A DNA stretch of 64,000 bases from Candidatus Desulfofervidus auxilii (GTDB lineage: Bacteria; Desulfobacterota; Desulfofervidia; Desulfofervidales; Desulfofervidaceae), in contig NZ_CP013015.1 of assembly GCF_001577525.1 (NCBI RefSeq), positions 973,107 to 1,037,106 on the forward strand. The letters run 5' to 3'. The position numbers and the translations under genes were made by a program. The notes beneath the pieces are model-generated. The model did no database searches, was not told the DNA's origin, and saw only the letters and a program-made list of their open reading frames with translations. Positions 34,459 to 42,104 of the stretch are shown one piece after another. The first letter of the stretch is position 1, and each line of letters opens with the position of its first letter.

Positions 34459-35688
34459 TTAACGGATTTTTCGACAGGCTCCGCTGTCGTCGTTGAGGGG
34501 TTTAAGGAAATACCCATAACTTTGTGGCACAAATAATTCATTATATTGATGATTAAAAAAGTCATCAGTCATTCCAGCAATAAAATCAATTGCCATTCGC
34601 TTTTTATCAGTGTTTTTATGATAATTATCGTCCATATCCTTCAAGAAATAGCGATAAATCGGAGAGTCTGTATCTTTATTTTCTAAATCCTGATAATATT
34701 TCTTAAATAGTTGCTTAAACATATTTTCAATTTTATGAGTTTGAGTTTTAATTTGTGGATTGTGATAAATGTTTTCATCATTGAAATTCATAAGATCCTT
34801 TAGAGCTTTAAAAATATCTTCGCTGAATGCTAGATAATCCTTGTCATAACTATTCTTTATTAAATCTAATGCAAGAGTATTGATTATTTTATCATTTGAA
34901 TCTCCGATAGTTTGCCTGATTCCCTGGGGAATATCTTTTCTTTCTATTAGTCTTAATGTTATAGCGTCTTCAATGTCTCTTCCTATGTAAGCAATTACAT
35001 CAGAAATTCTTACAACGCATCCTTCAAGTGTCATTGGGAAAATTTTTTTACTGTAATTTTCTTCTGTAAAGCATTTCATATATTCCTCTTCAAATTTCTC
35101 CCAAGTTTTTCCATAATTTGGTTTATATTCTTTGCTTAACATTTCTCCATTATGGGCAAGAATACCATCAAGCACCTGTAAGGATAAATTCAATCCTTTT
35201 CCTCCTTTCTCTATTTCCATTAAAAATCTCACACTTTGGGCATTATGGCAAAAACATCCTATTTCATTATCTTTACATAGACTATCTAATACCTTTTCTC
35301 CATCATGGCCGTATGGCACATGTCCTAAATCATGCCCCAAAGAAATCGCCTCAATTAGATCTTCATTTAGTTTCAAACATCTTCCAATTACTCTTCCTAT
35401 TTTTGAAACAAATTGGACATGTAAAACCCTGTGCGTAATGTGATCATTCTCAAATAAATAAAATACTTGGGTTTTATCTATATACCTGGAATAGGCGAGC
35501 GAGTGGATTATTTTGTCTGTATCATGAAAAAAGATCGGTCGTATATTTTCCCTATCAGGTACTTTTTCCCTATCAGGATATTTTCTAATCCCCCTATTAT
35601 TTTTACAGGCATATTTTGAAAAAACCTTTCTTTCTCTTTGAAGATTATTTAAAATTATTTTTGAAAATACTTCGTCTTTTCGTTTCAT
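34459..35688 (-). CDS. HD-domain dNTP triphosphohydrolase (dGTPase-like)
   Basis: A 409-residue protein of the dGTPase/Dgt family. Visible motifs: SRYIDKTQVF near residue 70, HRVLHV, the metal-binding GHDLGHVPYGHDGE (about residue 118), and the later conserved Asp in RISDVIAYIGRD. These enzymes hydrolyse dNTPs to the nucleoside and triphosphate; several defend against phage by draining the dNTP pool. The ATG lies 20 bases after an attC-like site (35707-35767), so the gene looks like an integron cassette. The strongly AT-rich codon use differs from the tra genes. Confidence 0.88.
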   Translation of the reverse strand: MKRKDEVFSKIILNNLQRERKVFSKYACKNNRGIRKYPDREKVPDRENIRPIFFHDTDKIIHSLAYSRYIDKTQVFYLFENDHITHRVLHVQFVSKIGRVIGRCLKLNEDLIEAISLGHDLGHVPYGHDGEKVLDSLCKDNEIGCFCHNAQSVRFLMEIEKGGKGLNLSLQVLDGILAHNGEMLSKEYKPNYGKTWEKFEEEYMKCFTEENYSKKIFPMTLEGCVVRISDVIAYIGRDIEDAITLRLIERKDIPQGIRQTIGDSNDKIINTLALDLIKNSYDKDYLAFSEDIFKALKDLMNFNDENIYHNPQIKTQTHKIENMFKQLFKKYYQDLENKDTDSPIYRYFLKDMDDNYHKNTDKKRMAIDFIAGMTDDFFNHQYNELFVPQSYGYFLKPLNDDSGACRKIR

Positions 35689-35706
35689 CTTCCTTCAACC
35701 CTCAAT

Positions 35707-35767
35707 GGCATATAACGTTCCGAGCGTATCTGAAGCCCGCCGTAAACCAGATACACTCTATTATCTG
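35707..35767 (-). repeat. Integron attC-like site
   Basis: Read on the minus strand: CAGATAA, then GTGTATCTG...CAGATACGC arms (35748-35756 with 35724-35732) around a loop, then the G|TTATATGCC junction (35707-35716). It lies between the PIN-like gene and the dGTPase gene. The junction resembles that of the next site (GTTATTTGCC at 36379-36388). The arms carry one mismatch. Confidence 0.55.
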
Positions 35768-35797
35768 TAGTGCGGAATATCGTATTTCCCATTTCTA

Positions 35798-36361
35798 TCA
35801 CACCCATAATCCAGCATAGGGTTTAATTAAACTCCACCATTCTGATGGCGTAATTATCTTAATTGGCAGAGATTCTAGGTGGTCACGATATTTTAAAATT
35901 GTTTCCCAATCCCTTGTACAAAAACAATCGCATCTATAAACAACAGCGTCACATAAAAGAATACGATCTTCAATATCTGGTAATATATCTAAAATACCAG
36001 ATGATAATAGCTTAATTCTAGTATGTTCAGCTTCGATGAAGGATGGAAAATCATTATTCTCTTCCAGTATGCCAAGCCAATAATGCCAAACCTCCATAAA
36101 CCAATTTTCAAGGTAATACCTTTTTGTGATATCTCGAGTTCTTATCACTTCCTTATAAATAAAAGGAGATATTGCTAACTGCCATGACGCTCTATTTCCT
36201 ATAAGAAAAATGTTATGGAATGCATTAATGTCCTCTACGATTCGTTTACTTAATGTATTGGGTGAGGGCATACCTTCGAATATATGCTCGCCATATTCAA
36301 GAATAAAATTAAGAGATGATGTATCTAAAAATGCTCGTCCAGGAATTTTTTCAAGCTTCAT
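35798..36361 (-). CDS. PIN-like nuclease domain protein
   Basis: A 187-residue protein. The N-terminal AFLDTSSLNFIL has the first acidic residue of PIN domains; the C-terminal DRILLCDAVVYRCDCFCTRD followed by WETI matches the second PIN acidic cluster (Asp-Ala...Thr-Arg-Asp). The middle is longer than in VapC toxins and no antitoxin gene accompanies it. Target RNA is unknown. It is flanked on both sides by attC-like palindromes, so it is a one-gene cassette. Confidence 0.65.
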   Translation of the reverse strand: MKLEKIPGRAFLDTSSLNFILEYGEHIFEGMPSPNTLSKRIVEDINAFHNIFLIGNRASWQLAISPFIYKEVIRTRDITKRYYLENWFMEVWHYWLGILEENNDFPSFIEAEHTRIKLLSSGILDILPDIEDRILLCDAVVYRCDCFCTRDWETILKYRDHLESLPIKIITPSEWWSLIKPYAGLWV

Positions 36362-36378
36362 TTAAGACTCCTGTGTAT

Positions 36379-36485
36379 GGCAAATAACGGAATCGGGCTA
36401 TACGAAGTCGGCGATAGCCGATTTGGGCGAACAAAGTGAGCCGTATAGCCCGTGTTAAGTGAGGGCGTTAGCACTAAGCAATCCA
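36379..36485 (-). repeat. Integron attC-like site
   Basis: On the minus strand: CACTTAAC (36444-36451), arm CGGGCTATACG (36432-36442), a loop containing TTCGCCCAAA, arm CGTATAGCCCG (36394-36404), and junction G|TTATTTGCC (36379-36388). The two 11-base arms are perfect inverted complements. An outer GTGCTAACGCC (36463-36473) and the nearby CCACAACTC are shared with the site at 46807-46900. It sits between the nuclease gene and the PIN-like gene. Confidence 0.7.
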
Positions 36486-36525
36486 TAGAATTGCAAAGAG
36501 TTGTGGACGAAGGGGACATTTCTAT

Positions 36526-38034
36526 TCACCGTTTCAGTTTTCTCTCTGTATCTTTAGACGAATTTCTTTTTAGCCAATCTTTAACCAACATGGTTGCTCT
36601 GCAATCATCTTCATTATAGTCTATGACTTTCTGCATTTTATCTTTGTTTTTATCTGGATCCTCTACATACTGGAAATATAGTGCAATAGACTCTAAGGCA
36701 TTGACATCTGGGTGTCTCCACTTGTATCCCATATAACTCGCTACTTCTTTTAAACCATTACCATAGGTTGGAAAAGCAAAACAAGAAATAGCATCCCTAT
36801 AGAGATCTCTCATATTCCCAAATATTACCTTCCGTATTTTATCTGTTAATCCATATCGTTCAGCCAGCCTTTTAAGATGAGTCCTCTCATAATGATGCCA
36901 ATGATATATTATGAAATCATCCTGCTTTAGAAGCCATTCTACAAACTGGCGGAACATCTCCCCCTCTTTGTTCAACTCATAGGCAATAAAAGGCGTGTAC
37001 TCTGCCTTTTCGTCCTTCCTAGTGAGCACGCCAATGAGATAATCTATCGCTATTAATTCCTCATCTCCTACTTGTTCTCCTGTTCCTTCTAAATCCAAAA
37101 ATATCTCCGTTCGCTTTTCTGGAAACTCACACATACCTAGGCAGATGCACTCCCCGGAAACGAGCGCCTTTGAATTGAATGAAAACTTCTCTGCAGTTTT
37201 TCTCCCAATTCCTTTGATTTTAACTAAGTTCTCTATTTGTGTTTTCGCAAGATCATTAATAGTAGATATCCCCGCATTTATCAGCTTCTGCTTGAACGAC
37301 GGACCTATACCGCTAACCAAGGATATGTCTCGCCTCCTTATTGCTTCTTCGTTGTTGTAATTCTCCCAAGGCCATTCGCAAGCCCCATAGGTCGGACTCA
37401 CTTCCTTGTTTCCCTTCCATATCTCTCGAATGTCCTCTAATATTCCCAATAGCTCAGCTTCGTCATAACCCACCTCAGATTCCTCGTAGTCCCTATTAAT
37501 CACATAGAATACGGGCGGTGTGTATCCTTGAATTTTTCCTAATATATAGTTATAAAACGCCACCTGATAAATATGGTGTTTTTGAATATTCTTTGCAAGT
37601 TTGATTTCCTTAACAACATAATGATGGCTACCGAATATTGACGGCTTTGTGTCTCTTCTTTCCACAACATCAAATGTTCCCACAAGTCCTTCAGGTAAAT
37701 AAAATGCTGGTAAACCGCAGAGTACCCTTACTCCCTTCCGCATTCCTTCCAGAAGCATTCTGAAGCCTTCTTCTAGGGTTTCGTATTCCAGTTTTTCAGC
37801 TTCAGGGTATTTGATCTCTATTACTTGCGTCTCGTGCATCTTTCCCTGGTCAAATAGCATTTCCTGATATTGCGTCAAAGGATCTTTTTTATCTTCAGGC
37901 CCGAACTTTTCACAATGGACCATAAACGGTGAGATGCAGTAGTTATAAATGGTTCTAGCTGTAATTCTATCTTCTGTAGTAGGCAGTAAACATCTTTCAT
38001 ATATTTTGTCAATATCTGAAAGCGTCAACGCCAT
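36526..38034 (-). CDS. TM0106-family RecB-like nuclease
   Basis: A 502-residue protein. The N-terminal half is a RecB/Cas4-like PD-(D/E)xK nuclease (a LVGTFDVVE segment with Asp and an EIKLAK segment with Glu and Lys). The middle has helix-hairpin-helix DNA-binding (SGIGPSFKQKLINAGI; IKGIGRKTAEKF). The C-terminal half is an RNase-H-like 3'-5' exonuclease (EIFLDLEGTG; YHWHHYERTHL; YNEDDCRAT). This order defines the TM0106 family, whose role is unknown and often linked to mobile DNA. It is the first cassette after a broken integrase; GTTGAGC just before the ATG fits the GTTRRRY integron junction consensus. Confidence 0.88.
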   Translation of the reverse strand: MALTLSDIDKIYERCLLPTTEDRITARTIYNYCISPFMVHCEKFGPEDKKDPLTQYQEMLFDQGKMHETQVIEIKYPEAEKLEYETLEEGFRMLLEGMRKGVRVLCGLPAFYLPEGLVGTFDVVERRDTKPSIFGSHHYVVKEIKLAKNIQKHHIYQVAFYNYILGKIQGYTPPVFYVINRDYEESEVGYDEAELLGILEDIREIWKGNKEVSPTYGACEWPWENYNNEEAIRRRDISLVSGIGPSFKQKLINAGISTINDLAKTQIENLVKIKGIGRKTAEKFSFNSKALVSGECICLGMCEFPEKRTEIFLDLEGTGEQVGDEELIAIDYLIGVLTRKDEKAEYTPFIAYELNKEGEMFRQFVEWLLKQDDFIIYHWHHYERTHLKRLAERYGLTDKIRKVIFGNMRDLYRDAISCFAFPTYGNGLKEVASYMGYKWRHPDVNALESIALYFQYVEDPDKNKDKMQKVIDYNEDDCRATMLVKDWLKRNSSKDTERKLKR

Positions 38035-38279
38035 TGCTCAACACCTCCATTTTTGTTGTCCCCGAATCCACGATCTAACTTGAACTTGTTCATATCCGAG
38101 TAAGTTCGTATATCTTTCCAATTCTGGGATATAATGGATATAGACCTCAGCAGTTTTGCTGTTCTTATGCCTCAGGTTCTCCTGGATATATCTCAAGTCA
38201 ACACCACTTTCTAATAGATGTGTTACAAAAATTATACCTTAAAGAATAAACCGCCACTTTTTTCTAATCCCTGTCTTGT
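38035..38279 (-). pseudogene. Tyrosine recombinase C-terminal relic
   Basis: On the minus strand, with one frameshift after SLRYNF, the reading is VTHLLESGVDLRYIQENLRH, then KNSKTAEVYIHY, ending IPELERYTNLLGYE and a stop. The first part is the catalytic His-x-x-Arg...His...Tyr segment of XerD/IntI-like recombinases, nearly identical in pattern to the gene at 50221-50853. It directly precedes the first cassette and has the same orientation. Confidence 0.75.
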
Positions 38280-38491
38280 TTATTTCCTGCCAGGGTTTAT
38301 TATCTCTTTCGCCTAATATAGCAAAAAGGAAAATAGTAAGTCAAATTTATTCAGCCCTCTTTATTTGAAATAGGAGTCATATTAACTTCCTTCCTGCAAA
38401 ATGCCATATCTCCATAGATAAGACACATTTTATAACATGACACATCTTTTGGTTTTCTCTATCTTAAAAGTAAAAAATCAGGGGGAAAATA
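38280..38491. other. Intergenic boundary of the accessory island
   Basis: No gene. It separates the minus-strand cassette set from the resumed plus-strand transfer operon and should hold the promoter of the traF-traG block; no strong -35/-10 pair stands out. A ribosome site (CAGGGGG) precedes ATG 38492. Confidence 0.4.
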
Positions 38492-38857
38492 ATGCATCAG
38501 GCAGCAAGTAACCCTCATGAAACAATAAATTTTTTGTTTTACTGTGCGGTTTTCTTTCTGGCTATCATAGTAATTCAGAGTTTATGGAAGTGGTATAAGG
38601 AACGGATGCAGTTACACCGTGCTATGGCAGAGTTTAAGCAGACAAGCAAACAGGTAAGAACATCTCTTACATCTGCCGGTTGTGATCTAACAGCCTATGA
38701 TCTGGCAATAAATAACTTCCTGACATCTGCCAGAAATATCGAAGTGATAAAGGCAGGACAGCACGTCCTTTCAAGTTTTGGCCAGGCACTGGCAGCAGCA
38801 GGTCTGGTAGAAGAGAAAAAAGTGATTGGCTTCCAGAAGGAAAACGATGCGCACTAA
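38492..38857 (+). CDS. Small membrane protein of the traF operon
   Basis: A 121-residue protein with one N-terminal hydrophobic helix (about 13-30) and a helical C-terminus (AMAEFKQTSKQVRTSLTSAG). It overlaps the traF start. In F, small membrane proteins such as TrbE/TrbA lie near traF, but I see no specific match. Confidence 0.6.
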   Translation: MHQAASNPHETINFLFYCAVFFLAIIVIQSLWKWYKERMQLHRAMAEFKQTSKQVRTSLTSAGCDLTAYDLAINNFLTSARNIEVIKAGQHVLSSFGQALAAAGLVEEKKVIGFQKENDAH

Positions 38858-39887
38858 AATTGTCTCAATTTTTTTAGTCATGCTAGTAACACTTGTCAGC
38901 ACACCCCAGATTTTTGCCCTCCCCATCATTGATGAAAGGCAGGAACAAAATCCCGAACCACCTGTAAAGGAAGAAAAACCACGTGTCCAGAAGGACGACA
39001 TAATCATGCTGGACAACAAAAAATGGCTGGTAGTCAAAAAAGAAGATGATAGGTTTTTTATCTGTCCCTATCATGGAGATGAGAAATTCTATGGAAGCTC
39101 AGACTGGGGGTGGTTTTATGGAGAACAGTGCAGGTGGATGGAAGAGAAAACCCTTATCTCACGTATTAAGGAAAACCAGCCCGAAGAAATCAAAAAACAG
39201 AAAGAACAGGAAATTCCCTGGGATAAAGTCATAACAGACAATTATCTTTCACAGCTTGATGCTTCCCATTTCAGGAACCTCTACACAAAGGTCAGGGAAG
39301 TGGCCATCATGGAACCCACGGAAAAACATATTCACGGTTACATGCACATGACCGATTTTATGAGGAGGAAGTCTCTGGCCTTTGCACATGCCACCCAGGA
39401 TTTTGTCCTTGCCCATCCTGTGTATGACATACAGAAAAATACAGGCACTACCAGCTGGTCATATCCCCTGATAAACGAGATAAGAAGAAAGCAGAGGGAT
39501 GCACTCTTTAAAAGGGTAAGTAACAGGGCAGGTCTTTATTTCTTTGTCTCAGGTGCCTGTCCTTACTGTAAGGAGCAGGCAAAAATAGTTCACTGGTTCA
39601 GTGCTGACTATGGATGGAACGTAATAAGTGTGGCAAGAGACTTCTGCACACCGGAATACCCAAACTGTATGGTAAATCCTGATTTGTTCACAGTATTCAG
39701 GGCTACCTATACTCCATCGCTGTTTCTGATTTACAGACGCAGTGATAACAAACCGGCCATCTTCCCGGTAGGAAACGGCCTTACCGATTACCAGACCTTA
39801 AAGAGCCGGATTTTCTATTATCTCAAGCAGCTGGAGGAAGAAAAAAACCAATTGTTAAAAACAGAATTCAATCCAGAAAAATTTTAG
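38847..39887 (+). CDS. traF: TraF-like pilus assembly protein (thioredoxin fold)
   Basis: About 346 residues with signal peptide. The C-terminal half has a thioredoxin-like fold with the active-site-like CPYC in VSGACPYCKEQA and the TPSLFLI cis-proline strand, typical of conjugal TraF. Start ATG 38847 follows AAGG by seven bases; TTG 38826 is in frame but lies within the previous gene. TraF works with TraH, TraW, TraU and TrbC. Unlike F TraF, the two active-site cysteines are kept, so this one may be redox active. Confidence 0.9.
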   Translation: MRTKIVSIFLVMLVTLVSTPQIFALPIIDERQEQNPEPPVKEEKPRVQKDDIIMLDNKKWLVVKKEDDRFFICPYHGDEKFYGSSDWGWFYGEQCRWMEEKTLISRIKENQPEEIKKQKEQEIPWDKVITDNYLSQLDASHFRNLYTKVREVAIMEPTEKHIHGYMHMTDFMRRKSLAFAHATQDFVLAHPVYDIQKNTGTTSWSYPLINEIRRKQRDALFKRVSNRAGLYFFVSGACPYCKEQAKIVHWFSADYGWNVISVARDFCTPEYPNCMVNPDLFTVFRATYTPSLFLIYRRSDNKPAIFPVGNGLTDYQTLKSRIFYYLKQLEEEKNQLLKTEFNPEKF

Positions 39888-39928
39888 GGGGTTTCTTATA
39901 TATGTAGCAATAAATCAAGGAGGCAGCC

Positions 39929-41374
39929 ATGTTAAAGAGAATATGTTCCATACTGGTAATGCTCAGTATTATCACCGCTCCCATTGGTGTATATGCTGAT
40001 GAGATGAGTAACTACATGATAGATACCCTTAACAACCTATCAAATCTCACTCCTCATGCCTATGAAGGACAGCAGAGGGGCTATTTCATTGGCGGGTCGC
40101 TGTCCACACGCATCCCAAACGATGTGATTCAGCCGTTCAGCTATACCCCACCTCAATTCCACGTAGGATGTAACGGAATAGATGTTGTCATGGGTGGCTT
40201 CAGTTATCTTAACTTTGACTATATCGTCAAGAAACTGCAAAGTATTTTACAGGCTGCCCCGTTTCTGGCGTTTGACATAGCCATTCAGACGTTGTGCGAA
40301 CAGTGCAGGAGTGCCATGAACTCTGCCGAGCACTTTTCCCAGCTGATAAATAAACTGAACTTCAGCAGCTGTAAATCAGCCGAGGCACTGGTAGCTGCCC
40401 TCACACCAGAAAGAATAAGGAGAAAAATCATTGCCAAAACATCCGCCCAGAAACAGAAAGAAGGGCAGGAAGATGGCTGGTGGAGTGCACTGGATAATGC
40501 CATTCAGAATGTCAACAGTGCCATAGACTATTATACAGGCCAGTATGATGCCATGGTGAATGGGGTAAACGTAAATGCTATCCAGCCATATAACCCCAGC
40601 CTCATTCAGAACGCAGCCAGTGCTACGGGCCTGGGCGGCGTGGGTGTATATTTAGACTTCTTGAGAGCCGTTATAGGTGATGTGGTAGCCGGGGAGCCAA
40701 TTGGTGGAACCAATAACACACTGTTTCAGCCTCTTGATGTTGCTCCCTGCTACACCACTTTTGATGCAGATACCATAATATCGGACTTCCTGAATGGGCA
40801 TTACAAGAAAAGAAGCAGCAGCTCTGGCAGTCAGTGTGAGGAAGTAAACATGGATACCCCTGTGGTTGATGAAATACAGAATAGACTGAGTGATATATAT
40901 GATACAATCTCTTCCGATGGTCAGCTGACTCAGGAGCAAATAAACCTGATAAACGCATCTTCCATCCCGGTTTATTCCTTCTTGAAACTGGCATACATAT
41001 CAAATGAACCTGCCGTGGCACAGGCCACAATTGAGGAAATGGGTAATCTTGTGGCTACAGATGTAGTCTATACGGCCATTACCAGGCTGACCACCGGGCT
41101 ACACAAGGCACTCACCCAGTATAAGAACTTTGCCGGTAAGGAAGACCTGGTGGGAAAGAAAATTTCTGATGAGAAAATAGACCAGATGCTTACAAGAATT
41201 AAGGAACTGAGAAAAGCCATGTACTGGTACTGGCAGGATGCCCTGGATGAGTTCAGTGATAAATACAACAGTTTCCTGGACAAATACCGGCAGGAAGAGG
41301 CGAAAGTAATGAATGCACTGCAAAAAACTGACCTGGCACGCAGCTACCAGTTACAGGGAATTTTAACAAAATAA
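39929..41374 (+). CDS. traH: TraH-like pilus assembly protein
   Basis: A 481-residue secreted protein with GGAGG ribosome site and ATG. It has the TraH features: signal peptide, an aromatic and Gly-rich segment (QRGYFIGGSLSTRIPN), an IQTLCEQCRSAM Cys pair, and C-terminal coiled coil (about 400-470). TraH with TraF is needed for pilus assembly in the outer membrane region. Length matches F TraH (about 458). Confidence 0.92.
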   Translation: MLKRICSILVMLSIITAPIGVYADEMSNYMIDTLNNLSNLTPHAYEGQQRGYFIGGSLSTRIPNDVIQPFSYTPPQFHVGCNGIDVVMGGFSYLNFDYIVKKLQSILQAAPFLAFDIAIQTLCEQCRSAMNSAEHFSQLINKLNFSSCKSAEALVAALTPERIRRKIIAKTSAQKQKEGQEDGWWSALDNAIQNVNSAIDYYTGQYDAMVNGVNVNAIQPYNPSLIQNAASATGLGGVGVYLDFLRAVIGDVVAGEPIGGTNNTLFQPLDVAPCYTTFDADTIISDFLNGHYKKRSSSSGSQCEEVNMDTPVVDEIQNRLSDIYDTISSDGQLTQEQINLINASSIPVYSFLKLAYISNEPAVAQATIEEMGNLVATDVVYTAITRLTTGLHKALTQYKNFAGKEDLVGKKISDEKIDQMLTRIKELRKAMYWYWQDALDEFSDKYNSFLDKYRQEEAKVMNALQKTDLARSYQLQGILTK

Positions 41375-41387
41375 TTGAGATAAGAAA

Positions 41388-42098
41388 ATGGACAGCGAAG
41401 GACTTCAGCAGAGGCCATTTTTCACCTGCCTGAAAAAAGCAGATAGAAAGGAGCTATTCAAAGTCTCTCAATTTCACAAACCGTTTTTCTGTCTGGAGAA
41501 AATACAGGCGTTCAAACAGGAATGGAAACACATTATTGATTCCTTTATAGAAGAATATATCTGGGAATATAACGCCAGCATCAACATATTCAGGGTATCA
41601 GGCACCTGCCATCCTGATTATCAGGGCATGACCTGGAACGAATTTCTGGAAAAGGGCAAGAGGATGCAGATCAATCTGATGTTGTTTGAAGAAAACCCCG
41701 GTTATTACCTGAATACCGAACACAAAGAGCCAACCATGTCTTACATCCAAATTGATGGAGGAAACTATTTTGTTGATGCTGACGGAAATCACAGAACCTG
41801 CATAGCCAAATTTTACTTCTTTTTAAAGGAGCGTGTCTATCTTCACGGAGTTGAGCTGAAACATTATAGAATCAACCATTCTGCACTTGAACTTTATACC
41901 AGGCTGAAGACAAAATACCACATCACACCCATTCTCAAAAAACTATCAAGAGAGGACACTCCAGGCTGGATGCAGGAGCACTATCAGACAGAATTCAAAC
42001 TGGATAATGGAGATGTCATCGATATGGCCAGGGCAGAAAAACTTCTAAAAAGCAAAAACATTATAAAAAAGTTCTGGACTTTTATTGTGAGGAAGTAA
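41388..42098 (+). CDS. ParB/Srx-like protein between traH and traG, unknown
   Basis: A 236-residue cytosolic protein without signal or membrane helices. A central GGNYFVDADGNHRTCIAKFY stretch resembles the G-x-H-R motif of ParB/sulfiredoxin-fold proteins (ParB N-terminal-like NTPase/nuclease). In F nothing lies between traH and traG. A cytosolic ParB-like gene in the middle of envelope genes may serve DNA processing or regulation; this is inference from a single motif. Confidence 0.55.
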   Translation: MDSEGLQQRPFFTCLKKADRKELFKVSQFHKPFFCLEKIQAFKQEWKHIIDSFIEEYIWEYNASINIFRVSGTCHPDYQGMTWNEFLEKGKRMQINLMLFEENPGYYLNTEHKEPTMSYIQIDGGNYFVDADGNHRTCIAKFYFFLKERVYLHGVELKHYRINHSALELYTRLKTKYHITPILKKLSREDTPGWMQEHYQTEFKLDNGDVIDMARAEKLLKSKNIIKKFWTFIVRK

Positions 42099-42104
42099 GT
42101 GATC

